Source: Tunicatimonas sp964551335
GTDB taxonomy: Bacteria > Bacteroidota > Bacteroidia > Cytophagales > Cyclobacteriaceae
DNA length: 64,000 nucleotides
Direction: 5' to 3'
Assembly: GCA_964551335.1 (NCBI GenBank)
Contig: CAZKCO010000003.1
Coordinates: 62,001-126,000 of the forward strand
Below, piece by piece: positions 25,655 to 33,870 of this stretch. Position 1 is the stretch's first letter. Each line of letters starts with the position of its first letter. The position numbers were made by a program, and so were the translations under genes. The notes under the pieces are model-generated. The model made no database searches and was not told the DNA's origin. It was given only the letters and a program-made list of their open reading frames with translations.

Positions 25655-26812
25655 CTATTGAGACGATACCCGTTCCGCAGCCTCCTGCAACCTGGGCTGA
25701 GAAACGCACAAGGAAAAGCGAAGATACCGATTTCCCTGGCTTCCGAAAATATGTCCCGGAGTAATAAATACTTGGTGTTGCTGTAAAATCCGTTCGCTAA
25801 ATGACTCAGCGCTGTCTTCATGCTCAGGAATCTGCGCCCATACGAACATTCCCTGCTGGTCAGTATCAGCTTGGCAACCTAAAATTTTGGCCAGCTCAAA
25901 AATGATTGCCTGTCGCTTTCGGTATTCTTCGTTCCGCTGCTGATGCCATTCTTCGGAATTGCGCAAGGCCTGGGCTGCTGCTAATTGCACTGCTTTGAAC
26001 ATACCCGAGTCTACATTACTTTTAATTTTGATAATTTCGTTCAGATAGTCGGCACCCCCGGCCACCCAACCTACTCGCCATCCAGCCATGTTATGGGATT
26101 TACTCAGCGAATGTAACTCAATAGCTACCTCTTTGGCTCCTGCTACTGACAAAATACTGAGCGGTTTATCCCGATTCAGTACCAATGCATAAGGGTTATC
26201 GTGGCAAATCAGGATGTTTCTTTCCCGGCCAAAAGCGATTAGTCTTTCAAATACTTCAATGGTAGCGGCGGTGCCGGTAGGCATGTGCGGGTAGTTGCAC
26301 CACAGCAGTTTTACTTTTTCCGTGTTTAGCTGCGCCATCTTCTCAAAGTCCGGCAGCCAGGTTCCGGGTACCAAGGGGTAGGTTTTTATCTCTGCTTCGG
26401 CCATACGGGCTACCGATGAATACGCCGGATAGCCCAGTGAGGGCACCAGCACTTCATCGCCCGGATTCAGAAAAGCTAACGAAATATGAGTAATTCCTTC
26501 TTTAGAGCCCATCAGTGGTAGCACCTCTTGATCGGCATCTAGAGTAATCTCAAAGGTTTGCTGGCTCCAGGCGACAATGGCTTGCCGCAACTCCGACAAC
26601 CCCCGATAGGGCTGATAGCCGTGAGCATTTTCCAGTTGTGCCACCTCAGCCAAAGTAGCGATACTCTCCGCCGAAGGAGCCAAATCCGGGCTACCGATGC
26701 CCAAATTGACTACATCCTTTCCTTCTTCGTTCATCTGCTGGATTTGCCGCAGTTTTCGGGCAAAGTAATACTCTTCCACCTGTTGAAGTCGCCGGGCCGG
26801 AGTGATGATCAT
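25655..26812 (-). CDS. class I/II aminotransferase (probable aromatic amino acid aminotransferase)
   Basis: A 385-residue PLP fold type I enzyme. NLGIGSPDLAPS begins the fold; NYPHMPTGT stands where most family members have NPxNPTG; HSLSKSHNMAGWRVGW carries the PLP lysine at 238, and YLRFSLCV the carboxylate-binding Arg. It is coupled to tyrA, so transamination of hydroxyphenylpyruvate or prephenate is likely. The usual Bacteroidota partners pheA and aroG are not adjacent here. Confidence 0.85.
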   Translation of the reverse strand: MIITPARRLQQVEEYYFARKLRQIQQMNEEGKDVVNLGIGSPDLAPSAESIATLAEVAQLENAHGYQPYRGLSELRQAIVAWSQQTFEITLDADQEVLPLMGSKEGITHISLAFLNPGDEVLVPSLGYPAYSSVARMAEAEIKTYPLVPGTWLPDFEKMAQLNTEKVKLLWCNYPHMPTGTAATIEVFERLIAFGRERNILICHDNPYALVLNRDKPLSILSVAGAKEVAIELHSLSKSHNMAGWRVGWVAGGADYLNEIIKIKSNVDSGMFKAVQLAAAQALRNSEEWHQQRNEEYRKRQAIIFELAKILGCQADTDQQGMFVWAQIPEHEDSAESFSERILQQHQVFITPGHIFGSQGNRYLRFSLCVSQPRLQEAAERVSSQ

Positions 26813-26877
26813 AATGCTTAGCCTATAGTTGTTAGTCCACTGTCCACAGAAATATTGAATTCAGCAGTAACAGAAAG

Positions 26878-28065
26878 TCAACCTAGTGCTTTTACGCCGG
26901 GTAGTTCTTTGCCTTCCATGTATTCCAGCAGGGCTCCGCCACCGGTAGAAACGTAGGAAACATCGTCGCCGTAGCCCAGATTATTTACTGCTGCCGCTGA
27001 GTCGCCCCCACCGATCAGTGAGAATGCTCCGTTCCGGGTAGCTTCTACTACGGCTTCGGCAATACGCTTGGTGCCATCGGCAAAGTTAGGCATCTCAAAT
27101 ACTCCCATGGGGCCGTTCCACAAAATGGTTTTACTACGGCTAATTACGTCGGCAAATACCTGTCGGGCTTCGGGGCCAATGTCCAGTCCCATCCAGCCAT
27201 CTTCTATATTGTGATTATTCGCTACTTTCGAGTTAGCATCATTATCAAATTTATCGGCAATGATGGAGTCGATAGGTAAATGCAGATTTACATTCTTGGC
27301 TTTGGCTTTCTGAATTAGTTCGTTAGCCAAGTCTAGTTTATCTTCTTCTACCAGTGAGCTGCCGATTTTTCCGCCCATTGCCTTGAAAAAGGTATAGCTC
27401 ATTCCGCCGCCAATAATCAGATCGTCTACTTTATCCAGCAGGTTTTCAATCACCCCGATTTTATCGGATATTTTGGCTCCGCCCATGATTGCCAGGTAGG
27501 GGTGCTCGGCGCTCTTCATGAGTTTATCGGCGTTATCCAGTTCAGCCTGCATCACATAGCCCGAAGCTTTTTTGTCAAAGTGCTGGGCTACCACGGTCGT
27601 AGATGAGTGTGCCCGGTGAGCCGAGCCAAAGGCATCATTCACGTACACATCACCCAGTTCAGCCATCTGTTTAGCCAGGTCTGCATCGCCTTTGGTTTCG
27701 CCCTTATGAAAGCGGGTATTTTCTAACAGCAACACCTCCCCCATCGGTAGGCTATCCGCCTTGGTTTTCGCTTCTTCTCCTACACAATCGTTGGCAAAAT
27801 GCACTGTCACCCCATCCAGTAACTCAGATAGGTGATCTACCAAGTGCTTAAGCGAGAACTTTTCTTCCGGACCTTCTTTAGGCCGGCCCAGGTGTGACAT
27901 TAGAATGGTGGCACCACCATCGTTGAGAATTTTCTTGATAGTGGGTACCGCTGCCCGCATGCGAGTGTCGTCGGTAATGTTATAATCTTTGTCGAGCGGC
28001 ACGTTAAAGTCGACCCTGATTAGGGCTTTCTTTCCGGAAAAATTGATATCATCAACTGTTTTCAT
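26878..28065 (-). CDS. pgk: phosphoglycerate kinase
   Basis: A 395-residue glycolytic kinase of normal bacterial length. N-domain: KALIRVDFNVPLD, TILMSHLGRP (substrate Arg) and LLLENTRFHKGE. C-domain: YLAIMGGAKISDKIGVI, ILWNGPMGVFE and SLIGGGDSAAAVNNLGY (nucleotide phosphate loop). Monocistronic; the next minus-strand genes start 66 bp downstream. Confidence 0.97.
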   Translation of the reverse strand: MKTVDDINFSGKKALIRVDFNVPLDKDYNITDDTRMRAAVPTIKKILNDGGATILMSHLGRPKEGPEEKFSLKHLVDHLSELLDGVTVHFANDCVGEEAKTKADSLPMGEVLLLENTRFHKGETKGDADLAKQMAELGDVYVNDAFGSAHRAHSSTTVVAQHFDKKASGYVMQAELDNADKLMKSAEHPYLAIMGGAKISDKIGVIENLLDKVDDLIIGGGMSYTFFKAMGGKIGSSLVEEDKLDLANELIQKAKAKNVNLHLPIDSIIADKFDNDANSKVANNHNIEDGWMGLDIGPEARQVFADVISRSKTILWNGPMGVFEMPNFADGTKRIAEAVVEATRNGAFSLIGGGDSAAAVNNLGYGDDVSYVSTGGGALLEYMEGKELPGVKALG

Positions 28066-28290
28066 AAGTTGCTACTTTTGGTTAATAAGAGGTTAAATTG
28101 CCGATTGTTTAAAAAATCAAGGGCAGAGAGTTTTGCGTGTTTCACCTCTCTCTGAACTCATAGCTTTTGACCTCAAAATAAACCTTTCCCACTACACCTT
28201 GCAATTGAAAGCTTAAAAGTATTTTAACTCTTCGGATATTTCTACCCGAAAACTTTATCAGAAGCCGGAAATTGCTAATCTTTGACAGGT

Positions 28291-31200
28291 ATGAGCAAGT
28301 TGGTGTACCTAGTATTTTTTACCTTGTCGATCTTTTTTTCCTATCGGGTAACTGCTCAAACGGCCTCTTATACCGACTTGCTTGATCAGGCTCAACGGTA
28401 TTTTTCTGCCAGGCAGTACGACAGTAGTGCTTACCTGGCTGAACAGGCTCTTGAATCGTACACCGAACCCAGTGAACAAGCTCAGGCCCACTATCATTTG
28501 GGGCGAGCCCAACGCCGGTTAGATCACATTTCTGCGGCTACCGAGCACTTATTCAATGCCATTCGCCTTACCCAGGATAGTAGCCTGAAAGTTAAGGCTC
28601 ACTACGAAATGGGTAAATGCTACAGCGATAACGTACAACCCGAACTGGCAATATACCACTACGAACGGTCCTTGCTGTTTAATCCGGATACGTTGAACCT
28701 GGTGCGGATTTACGAAGGAATTGCGGATGAGCATAACTACTACTATTCTAACCATACTGATGCGGAAATTTTTTACGAAAAAGCTCTGGGCTATTTACAA
28801 ACTCTGAATGGCGAGCAAAATGCTTTATTGCTGCGACTATTATATAACTTAGCTGCTACCCATCAGCAACGAGAAGACTATTTTACCGCACTTGATTACG
28901 CTCAGCGAGCTACCCAATTAGCCCAAGAAACCCAAAGTATCAATCTAGACGTATGCTATTCGCTGTTAGGAACGATCTATCAGCAACTAGGGAGGTATCC
29001 GGAGGCCATTGAGGCTTACCAAAATGCTATTCAGGAGGGAATTTCCTACCATGGCTCTGATAATCCGGATTTAGCCCGGTACTACAACAATCTTGGATTA
29101 CTCTACAGCGATCTTGGATTGCTCTATAGCGATAAAGAACAATACCAGATCGCTATTGAGTACTATGAACAAGGTCGAGCCATTGCCGCCTTGGATCATT
29201 ATCCGCTCGCCCCATCTGATTTAGCCGATAGCTACCAATATTTAGGTAACGCTCACACCAGGCTTCGTAATTTTCCTCAGGCCTATCAGTTTCTTGAGCA
29301 AGCCTGGCAACAAAAAAAGCAGTTTTTTGGAGATCAGCACCCTGAAGTAGCCCGGGCGCTGGAAGGCCTTTCGCGATACTATCAAGAACAGGGTAAGTTA
29401 GATACTGCCATCTATTTTCAGCAACAGGTATTGATTATCGAGATACCGGATTTTACAGCTATTGATCCCCTACAAAACCCAAGTTGGGAACAAGTGCAGG
29501 AATATACCCTAAGCTTTGTTTCTCTCAACCGTAAAGCGGAACTACTACACGAACGCTACCGTCAATCAAAACAGCCCCGCGACCTGGAGCAGGCAATCTC
29601 GATATTTTTACTGGCAGATTCACTAATGCATATTCATCGAATATCGTACGAATATGAAAATTCTCAATTGCACTTACTGGAAGAGCATAAGCAAGTTTAC
29701 GAAACGGCCCTGGCTAGTTGCTATCTGCTTTACGAGACGACCCAGGATGAACAGTACCTGCGACATGCGTTGTACTTTATGGAACGTAGCAAAGCGGTAA
29801 TTTTGTGGGATGTGCTACGGGATATCACCCACCGCAGTAGTTTGGGAGTTTCGGACAGCCTTCAACAAGAGGAGCGGGCACTTAAAGCACAACTGACTAA
29901 AGTAATTAACGATATAACTGAACTGCGCCGCCAACCTCGGTTCGATGAAGCTGCTTTAGACTCCCTTCAGCAGCGGCGCTTCCTGCTGCACCGACAGCAA
30001 CTCCATCAGCAAGAAGAACTACGAATAGCCTACCCCAACTATGTTCAACTAAAGTACGCTTCTCCTACGTTGCCTTACACTGCAATCCAGCAGTTGGTAA
30101 GTAGCGAGCAAAGCATTATTGAATTCTTTTGGGGTTATGATTTTGTGTACGCCTTTAGCCTGTCTCCCGACCGCTGGCAGTTGTACCGTATCGAGGTATC
30201 CGATAGCCTCACTCAAAGCATTGAGCATTTACAGCAGCTACTACAAAAAGGGCCATCTTCCCGAAAGTACCTGTCAGAAGCCCGTCAATACGCTAATCTT
30301 GCTCACAATCTGTATGAACAGTTAATTATCCCGGCATTTCCCACCGAAGAAAGCCTTCCTTCTTTTTTAACGCTTATTCCTGACGGACCGCTGGCCTATC
30401 TTCCGTTTGATGTTCTTTTAACCCAACCGACCACACCCGGTGACGATCCTGACTTTCGCCAGTTTCCCTACTTGTTACGCTATAGTGCAGTACAATACTC
30501 CCCCTCGTTACAGGTGTTGGTTAATTCACCGTCTGTTGATTCCCGGAATAGCGCCAATCTTCGCACCCTGGCATTTGGCTTCACCAACCAGTTTTCTAAT
30601 ACTGCTGCTTCGTCAAATTCTCATCAGTTAGTCGCCCTTCCGGGTACTTTCAAAGAGATTAGAGCAATAGGAAGGTTCACTTCAGCCCAACTGCTGGCTG
30701 GCCCCGATGCCAGTGAAAGCCGGTTTAAACAAGACGCCGAGTCGTATCAGATTATTCACCTGGCGCTGCATGGACTCGCCGACCCGACCAATCCCAATAA
30801 TAATGTACTATTTTTCCCAGCCGAGGCCGATTCATTAAACGATGGGCTGTTATACTCATTTGAGCTGTATGATCTTCAGCTTACTAATACTAAACTAGCC
30901 GTACTGAGCGCTTGTGAAACCGGTACTGGGTCGTGGAGGGCAGGAGAAGGTGTGTATAGTATGGGGCGAGGATTTGCCTACGCCGGTTGTCCTTCGGTAA
31001 TCATGAGTTTATGGAAGGTGAACGATGCTTTTACAGCCCGTATTATGCCCACCCTATACCGATCACTGTACCGGGGGGCGCGGGTTGACCAGGCGCTACG
31101 GGAAGCTAAATTGAAATACATCCGACAAGCCGGACGCTATCAAGCTCACCCCAGTTACTGGGCAGCTTTCGTGCTTCAGGGTGAATTTAAGCCAATTGTC

Positions 31201-31296
31201 CAGCACCGAAATACCTACGAAGTAGCGGCCATTATTGTTCTGATCAGCGTTATCTACTTCGGGGTAGCGTTTCTTCGAAAGAAGAAAGCCGGTTGA
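28291..31296 (+). CDS. secreted/membrane-anchored TPR-CHAT domain protein
   Basis: About 1001 residues from the ATG at 28291 (a TTG three codons earlier is possible). Layout: signal peptide KLVYLVFFTLSIFFSYRVTAQ, TPR repeats over about 35-420 (ARYYNNLGLLYSDLGLLYSD contains a short internal duplication), a helical spacer, a CHAT domain over about 680-970, and one C-terminal membrane helix (VAAIIVLISVIYFGVAFL) followed by lysines. The CHAT catalytic pair is present: His of HLALHG (about 827) and Cys of SACETGTG (about 875). CHAT is a caspase-like cysteine peptidase fold. With a signal peptide and C-terminal anchor it should face the periplasm, unlike cytoplasmic CHAT proteases of defence systems. 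Confidence 0.88.
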   Translation: MSKLVYLVFFTLSIFFSYRVTAQTASYTDLLDQAQRYFSARQYDSSAYLAEQALESYTEPSEQAQAHYHLGRAQRRLDHISAATEHLFNAIRLTQDSSLKVKAHYEMGKCYSDNVQPELAIYHYERSLLFNPDTLNLVRIYEGIADEHNYYYSNHTDAEIFYEKALGYLQTLNGEQNALLLRLLYNLAATHQQREDYFTALDYAQRATQLAQETQSINLDVCYSLLGTIYQQLGRYPEAIEAYQNAIQEGISYHGSDNPDLARYYNNLGLLYSDLGLLYSDKEQYQIAIEYYEQGRAIAALDHYPLAPSDLADSYQYLGNAHTRLRNFPQAYQFLEQAWQQKKQFFGDQHPEVARALEGLSRYYQEQGKLDTAIYFQQQVLIIEIPDFTAIDPLQNPSWEQVQEYTLSFVSLNRKAELLHERYRQSKQPRDLEQAISIFLLADSLMHIHRISYEYENSQLHLLEEHKQVYETALASCYLLYETTQDEQYLRHALYFMERSKAVILWDVLRDITHRSSLGVSDSLQQEERALKAQLTKVINDITELRRQPRFDEAALDSLQQRRFLLHRQQLHQQEELRIAYPNYVQLKYASPTLPYTAIQQLVSSEQSIIEFFWGYDFVYAFSLSPDRWQLYRIEVSDSLTQSIEHLQQLLQKGPSSRKYLSEARQYANLAHNLYEQLIIPAFPTEESLPSFLTLIPDGPLAYLPFDVLLTQPTTPGDDPDFRQFPYLLRYSAVQYSPSLQVLVNSPSVDSRNSANLRTLAFGFTNQFSNTAASSNSHQLVALPGTFKEIRAIGRFTSAQLLAGPDASESRFKQDAESYQIIHLALHGLADPTNPNNNVLFFPAEADSLNDGLLYSFELYDLQLTNTKLAVLSACETGTGSWRAGEGVYSMGRGFAYAGCPSVIMSLWKVNDAFTARIMPTLYRSLYRGARVDQALREAKLKYIRQAGRYQAHPSYWAAFVLQGEFKPIVQHRNTYEVAAIIVLISVIYFGVAFLRKKKAG

Positions 31297-31315
31297 TAAA
31301 TCCGGCTTTCTTATT
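31283..31315 (+). terminator. intrinsic terminator of the CHAT gene
   Basis: AGAAAGCCGG (31283-31292) pairs perfectly with CCGGCTTTCT (31302-31311), with a 9-base loop and a following TTATT. The stop codon of the CHAT gene lies in the loop. Confidence 0.8.
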
Positions 31316-31319
31316 AGTG

Positions 31320-31412
31320 CTAATCCTCTTCTTCTTTTGGTTTTGAGGGTTTAGGTTTATCTCCTCCTGAACCTTCTGAAGAACGAAATTGAATGTCGGT
31401 TAAATACAGCAT
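31320..31412 (-). CDS. possible 30-residue small protein
   Basis: An open frame starting MLYLTDIQFRSSEGSGGD and continuing into a Lys/Pro/Glu-rich acidic tail (KPKPSKPKEEED). It converges on the CHAT gene with its stop 8 bases beyond the terminator stem. The composition is non-random, but no homologue is known to me. Confidence 0.3.
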   Translation of the reverse strand: MLYLTDIQFRSSEGSGGDKPKPSKPKEEED

Positions 31413-31750
31413 AGGGTTGATAGTTTTAAAGTTTGCTAACTTGTTTTAGTACTTAGTAGGTACGAATTTAGCGATTGTCACCGGTTTTGTAAACGATTTT
31501 CGGATTTTACCACTTTCTTGCCTTTAATAAACGCCTCGTCCTCCTAACTAATACGAGGCTTTCTCTAGCCAATTTTCGAACAATTCCTAGCTAAATTGGT
31601 TTTATTAGCGTTCTAAGCCTTGATAGTGTTACCTTATCGTAAGTGCTAAATTTATTCGATTTTAAATGTCGATAATTTACTAAACGAACTTCAACTTACG
31701 GATTCATCATTACCTGTTTCTTTTAACTATCAAGTTAAATCAAAACCAAT
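31413..31750. other. 338-bp gap without a supported gene
   Basis: It holds a 7-bp GCCTCGT/ACGAGGC hairpin (31533-31559) followed by TTTCTCT, and otherwise AT-rich sequence likely to carry the promoter of the small conserved gene at 31751. Nothing else is recognised. Confidence 0.5.
31533..31565 (+). terminator. hairpin with short T-run
   Basis: GCCTCGT (31533-31539), a 13-base loop and ACGAGGC (31553-31559), followed by TTTCTCT. No plus-strand gene precedes it after the CHAT terminator, so it would end an unidentified transcript or act as a leader element. Confidence 0.4.
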
Positions 31751-32035
31751 ATGACATTTGAGAAATATAAACAAACTCTTCAACAAGACGAGGCACCCGC
31801 TCAGTTGGACGAACCACTTCAAGCCATGTGGTATGCCGCTAAAGGCAATTGGGAAAAAGCTCATGAATTAGCTCAGGAACGCAACGATTCTGCCAGTGCG
31901 TGGGTGCACGCTTACCTGCATCGGAAAGAAGGAGATATACTAAATGCGCAGTATTGGTACACTCGAGCCAGCCGGTCAGTACCCCACAGTACTTTGGAAC
32001 AAGAATGGGATACAATCGTGTCTACCTTGCTCTAG
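31751..32035 (+). CDS. conserved small TPR-like protein
   Basis: A 94-residue soluble helical protein. WKAAHELAQ-like helices (NWEKAHELAQERNDSASAWVHAYLHRKEGD) and NAQYWYTRASR form one tetratricopeptide-like hairpin pair. The pattern AWVHAYLHRKEGD..NA.YWY.RA is one I associate with a broadly distributed uncharacterised family. Function unknown. Confidence 0.7.
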   Translation: MTFEKYKQTLQQDEAPAQLDEPLQAMWYAAKGNWEKAHELAQERNDSASAWVHAYLHRKEGDILNAQYWYTRASRSVPHSTLEQEWDTIVSTLL

Positions 32036-32307
32036 TAAGAAAGTTTGGATAAATAATAACTATCCACTATTTTAATCGTGTAATCAATTTAGCTGGGATT
32101 AATTATTTTTTGGTTTGCCCGGCATTTTTATCGTTTTCTTTGCATCGTACTGTTTCTATACGATGCGCTTATTTTCCTCACTACGTAGCGTTGCGCTCAT
32201 TTCCTATTAATTTTTTAATATTTTTGTAGGAAATATTTATATTAATGTTTATTTTTACATTAAATGTTACAGATGTATTAATTATTAATATTTATACTTT
32301 TCGCTTA

Positions 32308-32535
32308 ATGATGAATCAAATGGATAACAGTAAAACGACCAATCTGATTGAAGCTTTAAAGGAATATAATAAGTCCTTGTCAGAGCAAATTAGCCGGATC
32401 AAATCTTTTATTAACGAGATAGACAAACAGATTAATCATCACCAAACGGAAACAGGGACTTCTAGCAAACCTGATATTAACGTCCCTTTTTCCAGAGATT
32501 ATCTAGCTTATAAAGCTAAAAAGAACGTGAATTAG
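32308..32535 (+). CDS. small coiled-coil protein
   Basis: A 75-residue hydrophilic protein starting MMNQMDNSKTTN, with a heptad-like helix (LIEALKEYNKSLSEQISRIKSFINEIDKQI) and a basic C-terminus. The longer frame from 32245 adds a hydrophobic, AT-biased stretch with TATACTTTTC inside it, which looks like promoter rather than code. Unknown function. Confidence 0.5.
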   Translation: MMNQMDNSKTTNLIEALKEYNKSLSEQISRIKSFINEIDKQINHHQTETGTSSKPDINVPFSRDYLAYKAKKNVN

Positions 32536-32546
32536 GGTTATTCTCC

Positions 32547-33428
32547 TTAGCTTATATTATCTACCTCCACGTCACGATCTACTTTTTTAACTAATCCCCG
32601 AAGCACTTTGCCTGGTCCGCATTCGGTGAAGTGAATAGCTCCGTCGGCTAGCATATTGACTACCGACGGGGTCCATCGTACAGGAGAGGTTAGTTGTGCT
32701 ACCAGATTGGTTTTGATCATCTCTACATCCGTGGAGGGGCGGCCATCAACATTCTGATAAATAGGGCAAATGGGTTGACTAAACTCAGTTTCTCTAATAG
32801 CATGTTCTAGTTCATCGTGGGCGGGTTTCATCAACGGAGAATGAAATCCACCATTTACTGTAAGCGGTAAAACCTTCCGAGCTCCGGCCTCCATCATTTT
32901 TTCGGTGGCTAACCTTATCCCTTCCAGTGTTCCGGAAATAACTACTTGCCCTGGCGAATTATAGTTGGCAGGTAGTACCACCTCGCCTTTAACCGAACGG
33001 CACACATCCTCAACCACAGCATCTTCCAGCCCTAATACAGCAGCCATTCCCGAGGGATTCTGTTCGCAAGCCTTTTGCATAGCCCGGCCGCGCTTGAACA
33101 CTAATTTGAGTCCATCCAGAAAGTTCAGAGTCTGATTAGCCACCAAAGCCGAAAACTCTCCTAAGGAATGTCCGGCCACCATATCTGGAGCAAAATTATC
33201 CTGTACCAGTGCCGTAATTACCGAATGAATGAAAACTGCCGGCTGGGTAACCCCGGTTCTTTTCAGATCTTCTTCAGAGCCCTCAAACATTATTTTGGAA
33301 ATGGAAAAGCCTAGTGTTTCATCGGCTTGCTGGAAGTATTCTTTGGCTTGGCTATTTTGTTCAAATAAATCTTTTCCCATGCCAGGGTATTGAGCACCCT
33401 GTCCGGGAAAAATGTACGCATGTTTCAT
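32547..33428 (-). CDS. fabD: malonyl-CoA--ACP transacylase
   Basis: A 293-residue enzyme that loads malonate onto acyl carrier protein for fatty acid synthesis. IFPGQGAQYPGMG at the N-terminus, the nucleophile motif GHSLGEFSAL with Ser88, QKACEQNPSGMAAVLG, NGGFHSPLM with the catalytic His, and ECGPGKVLRGLVKK at the end. Normal length. It lies 10 bp after the DCC-protein gene. Confidence 0.95.
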   Translation of the reverse strand: MKHAYIFPGQGAQYPGMGKDLFEQNSQAKEYFQQADETLGFSISKIMFEGSEEDLKRTGVTQPAVFIHSVITALVQDNFAPDMVAGHSLGEFSALVANQTLNFLDGLKLVFKRGRAMQKACEQNPSGMAAVLGLEDAVVEDVCRSVKGEVVLPANYNSPGQVVISGTLEGIRLATEKMMEAGARKVLPLTVNGGFHSPLMKPAHDELEHAIRETEFSQPICPIYQNVDGRPSTDVEMIKTNLVAQLTSPVRWTPSVVNMLADGAIHFTECGPGKVLRGLVKKVDRDVEVDNIS

Positions 33429-33438
33429 AAATAGACGG

Positions 33439-33870
33439 TTAATGAGCTAAAAACCTCGCTTTCAGTTCGGGGGTCGGTATACGACATTGCGAACGTTTAC
33501 CGAACAACCGGTAACGAAAGCGAGCCACAATATCGTAAAAAAAGTTGCGAATGAAAGCCGGAACCAGGATGAATACGTAACTGAGCGGCCAAATTCCGGA
33601 TAAATAGCGAGCAATACGAAGAGCCGCTGTACTTCTTACATACACTTTTCCTCGTTGGAGTAAGACCAGACTGTTAAGGTATTTCTCGTCCAGATTATAC
33701 TGGCGCAGTAGTTGCCGCCCGGTTTCGGATTGTAATGAAGCAAAGACAAATCGCCGCGAGGGATCACGATCAATGATAAAATTAACGGCGTGGTTACAAA
33801 GGTTACACACGCCGTCAAATAGGACAATATCCTTCTCGGTAGTTACTTTTCTAGAGTTCTCCTGGCTCAT
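33439..33870 (-). CDS. DCC family thiol-disulfide oxidoreductase-like protein (DUF393)
   Basis: A 143-residue protein with the defining DxxC motif LFDGVCNLCNHAVNFIIDRD (Cys22, Cys25), FASLQSETGRQLL and a C-terminal YDIVARFRYRLFGKRSQCRIP. Family members are predicted redox proteins of unknown substrate. The gene overlaps the end of the upstream giant T9SS gene by 20 bp, so the two are co-translated. Confidence 0.85.
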   Translation of the reverse strand: MSQENSRKVTTEKDIVLFDGVCNLCNHAVNFIIDRDPSRRFVFASLQSETGRQLLRQYNLDEKYLNSLVLLQRGKVYVRSTAALRIARYLSGIWPLSYVFILVPAFIRNFFYDIVARFRYRLFGKRSQCRIPTPELKARFLAH

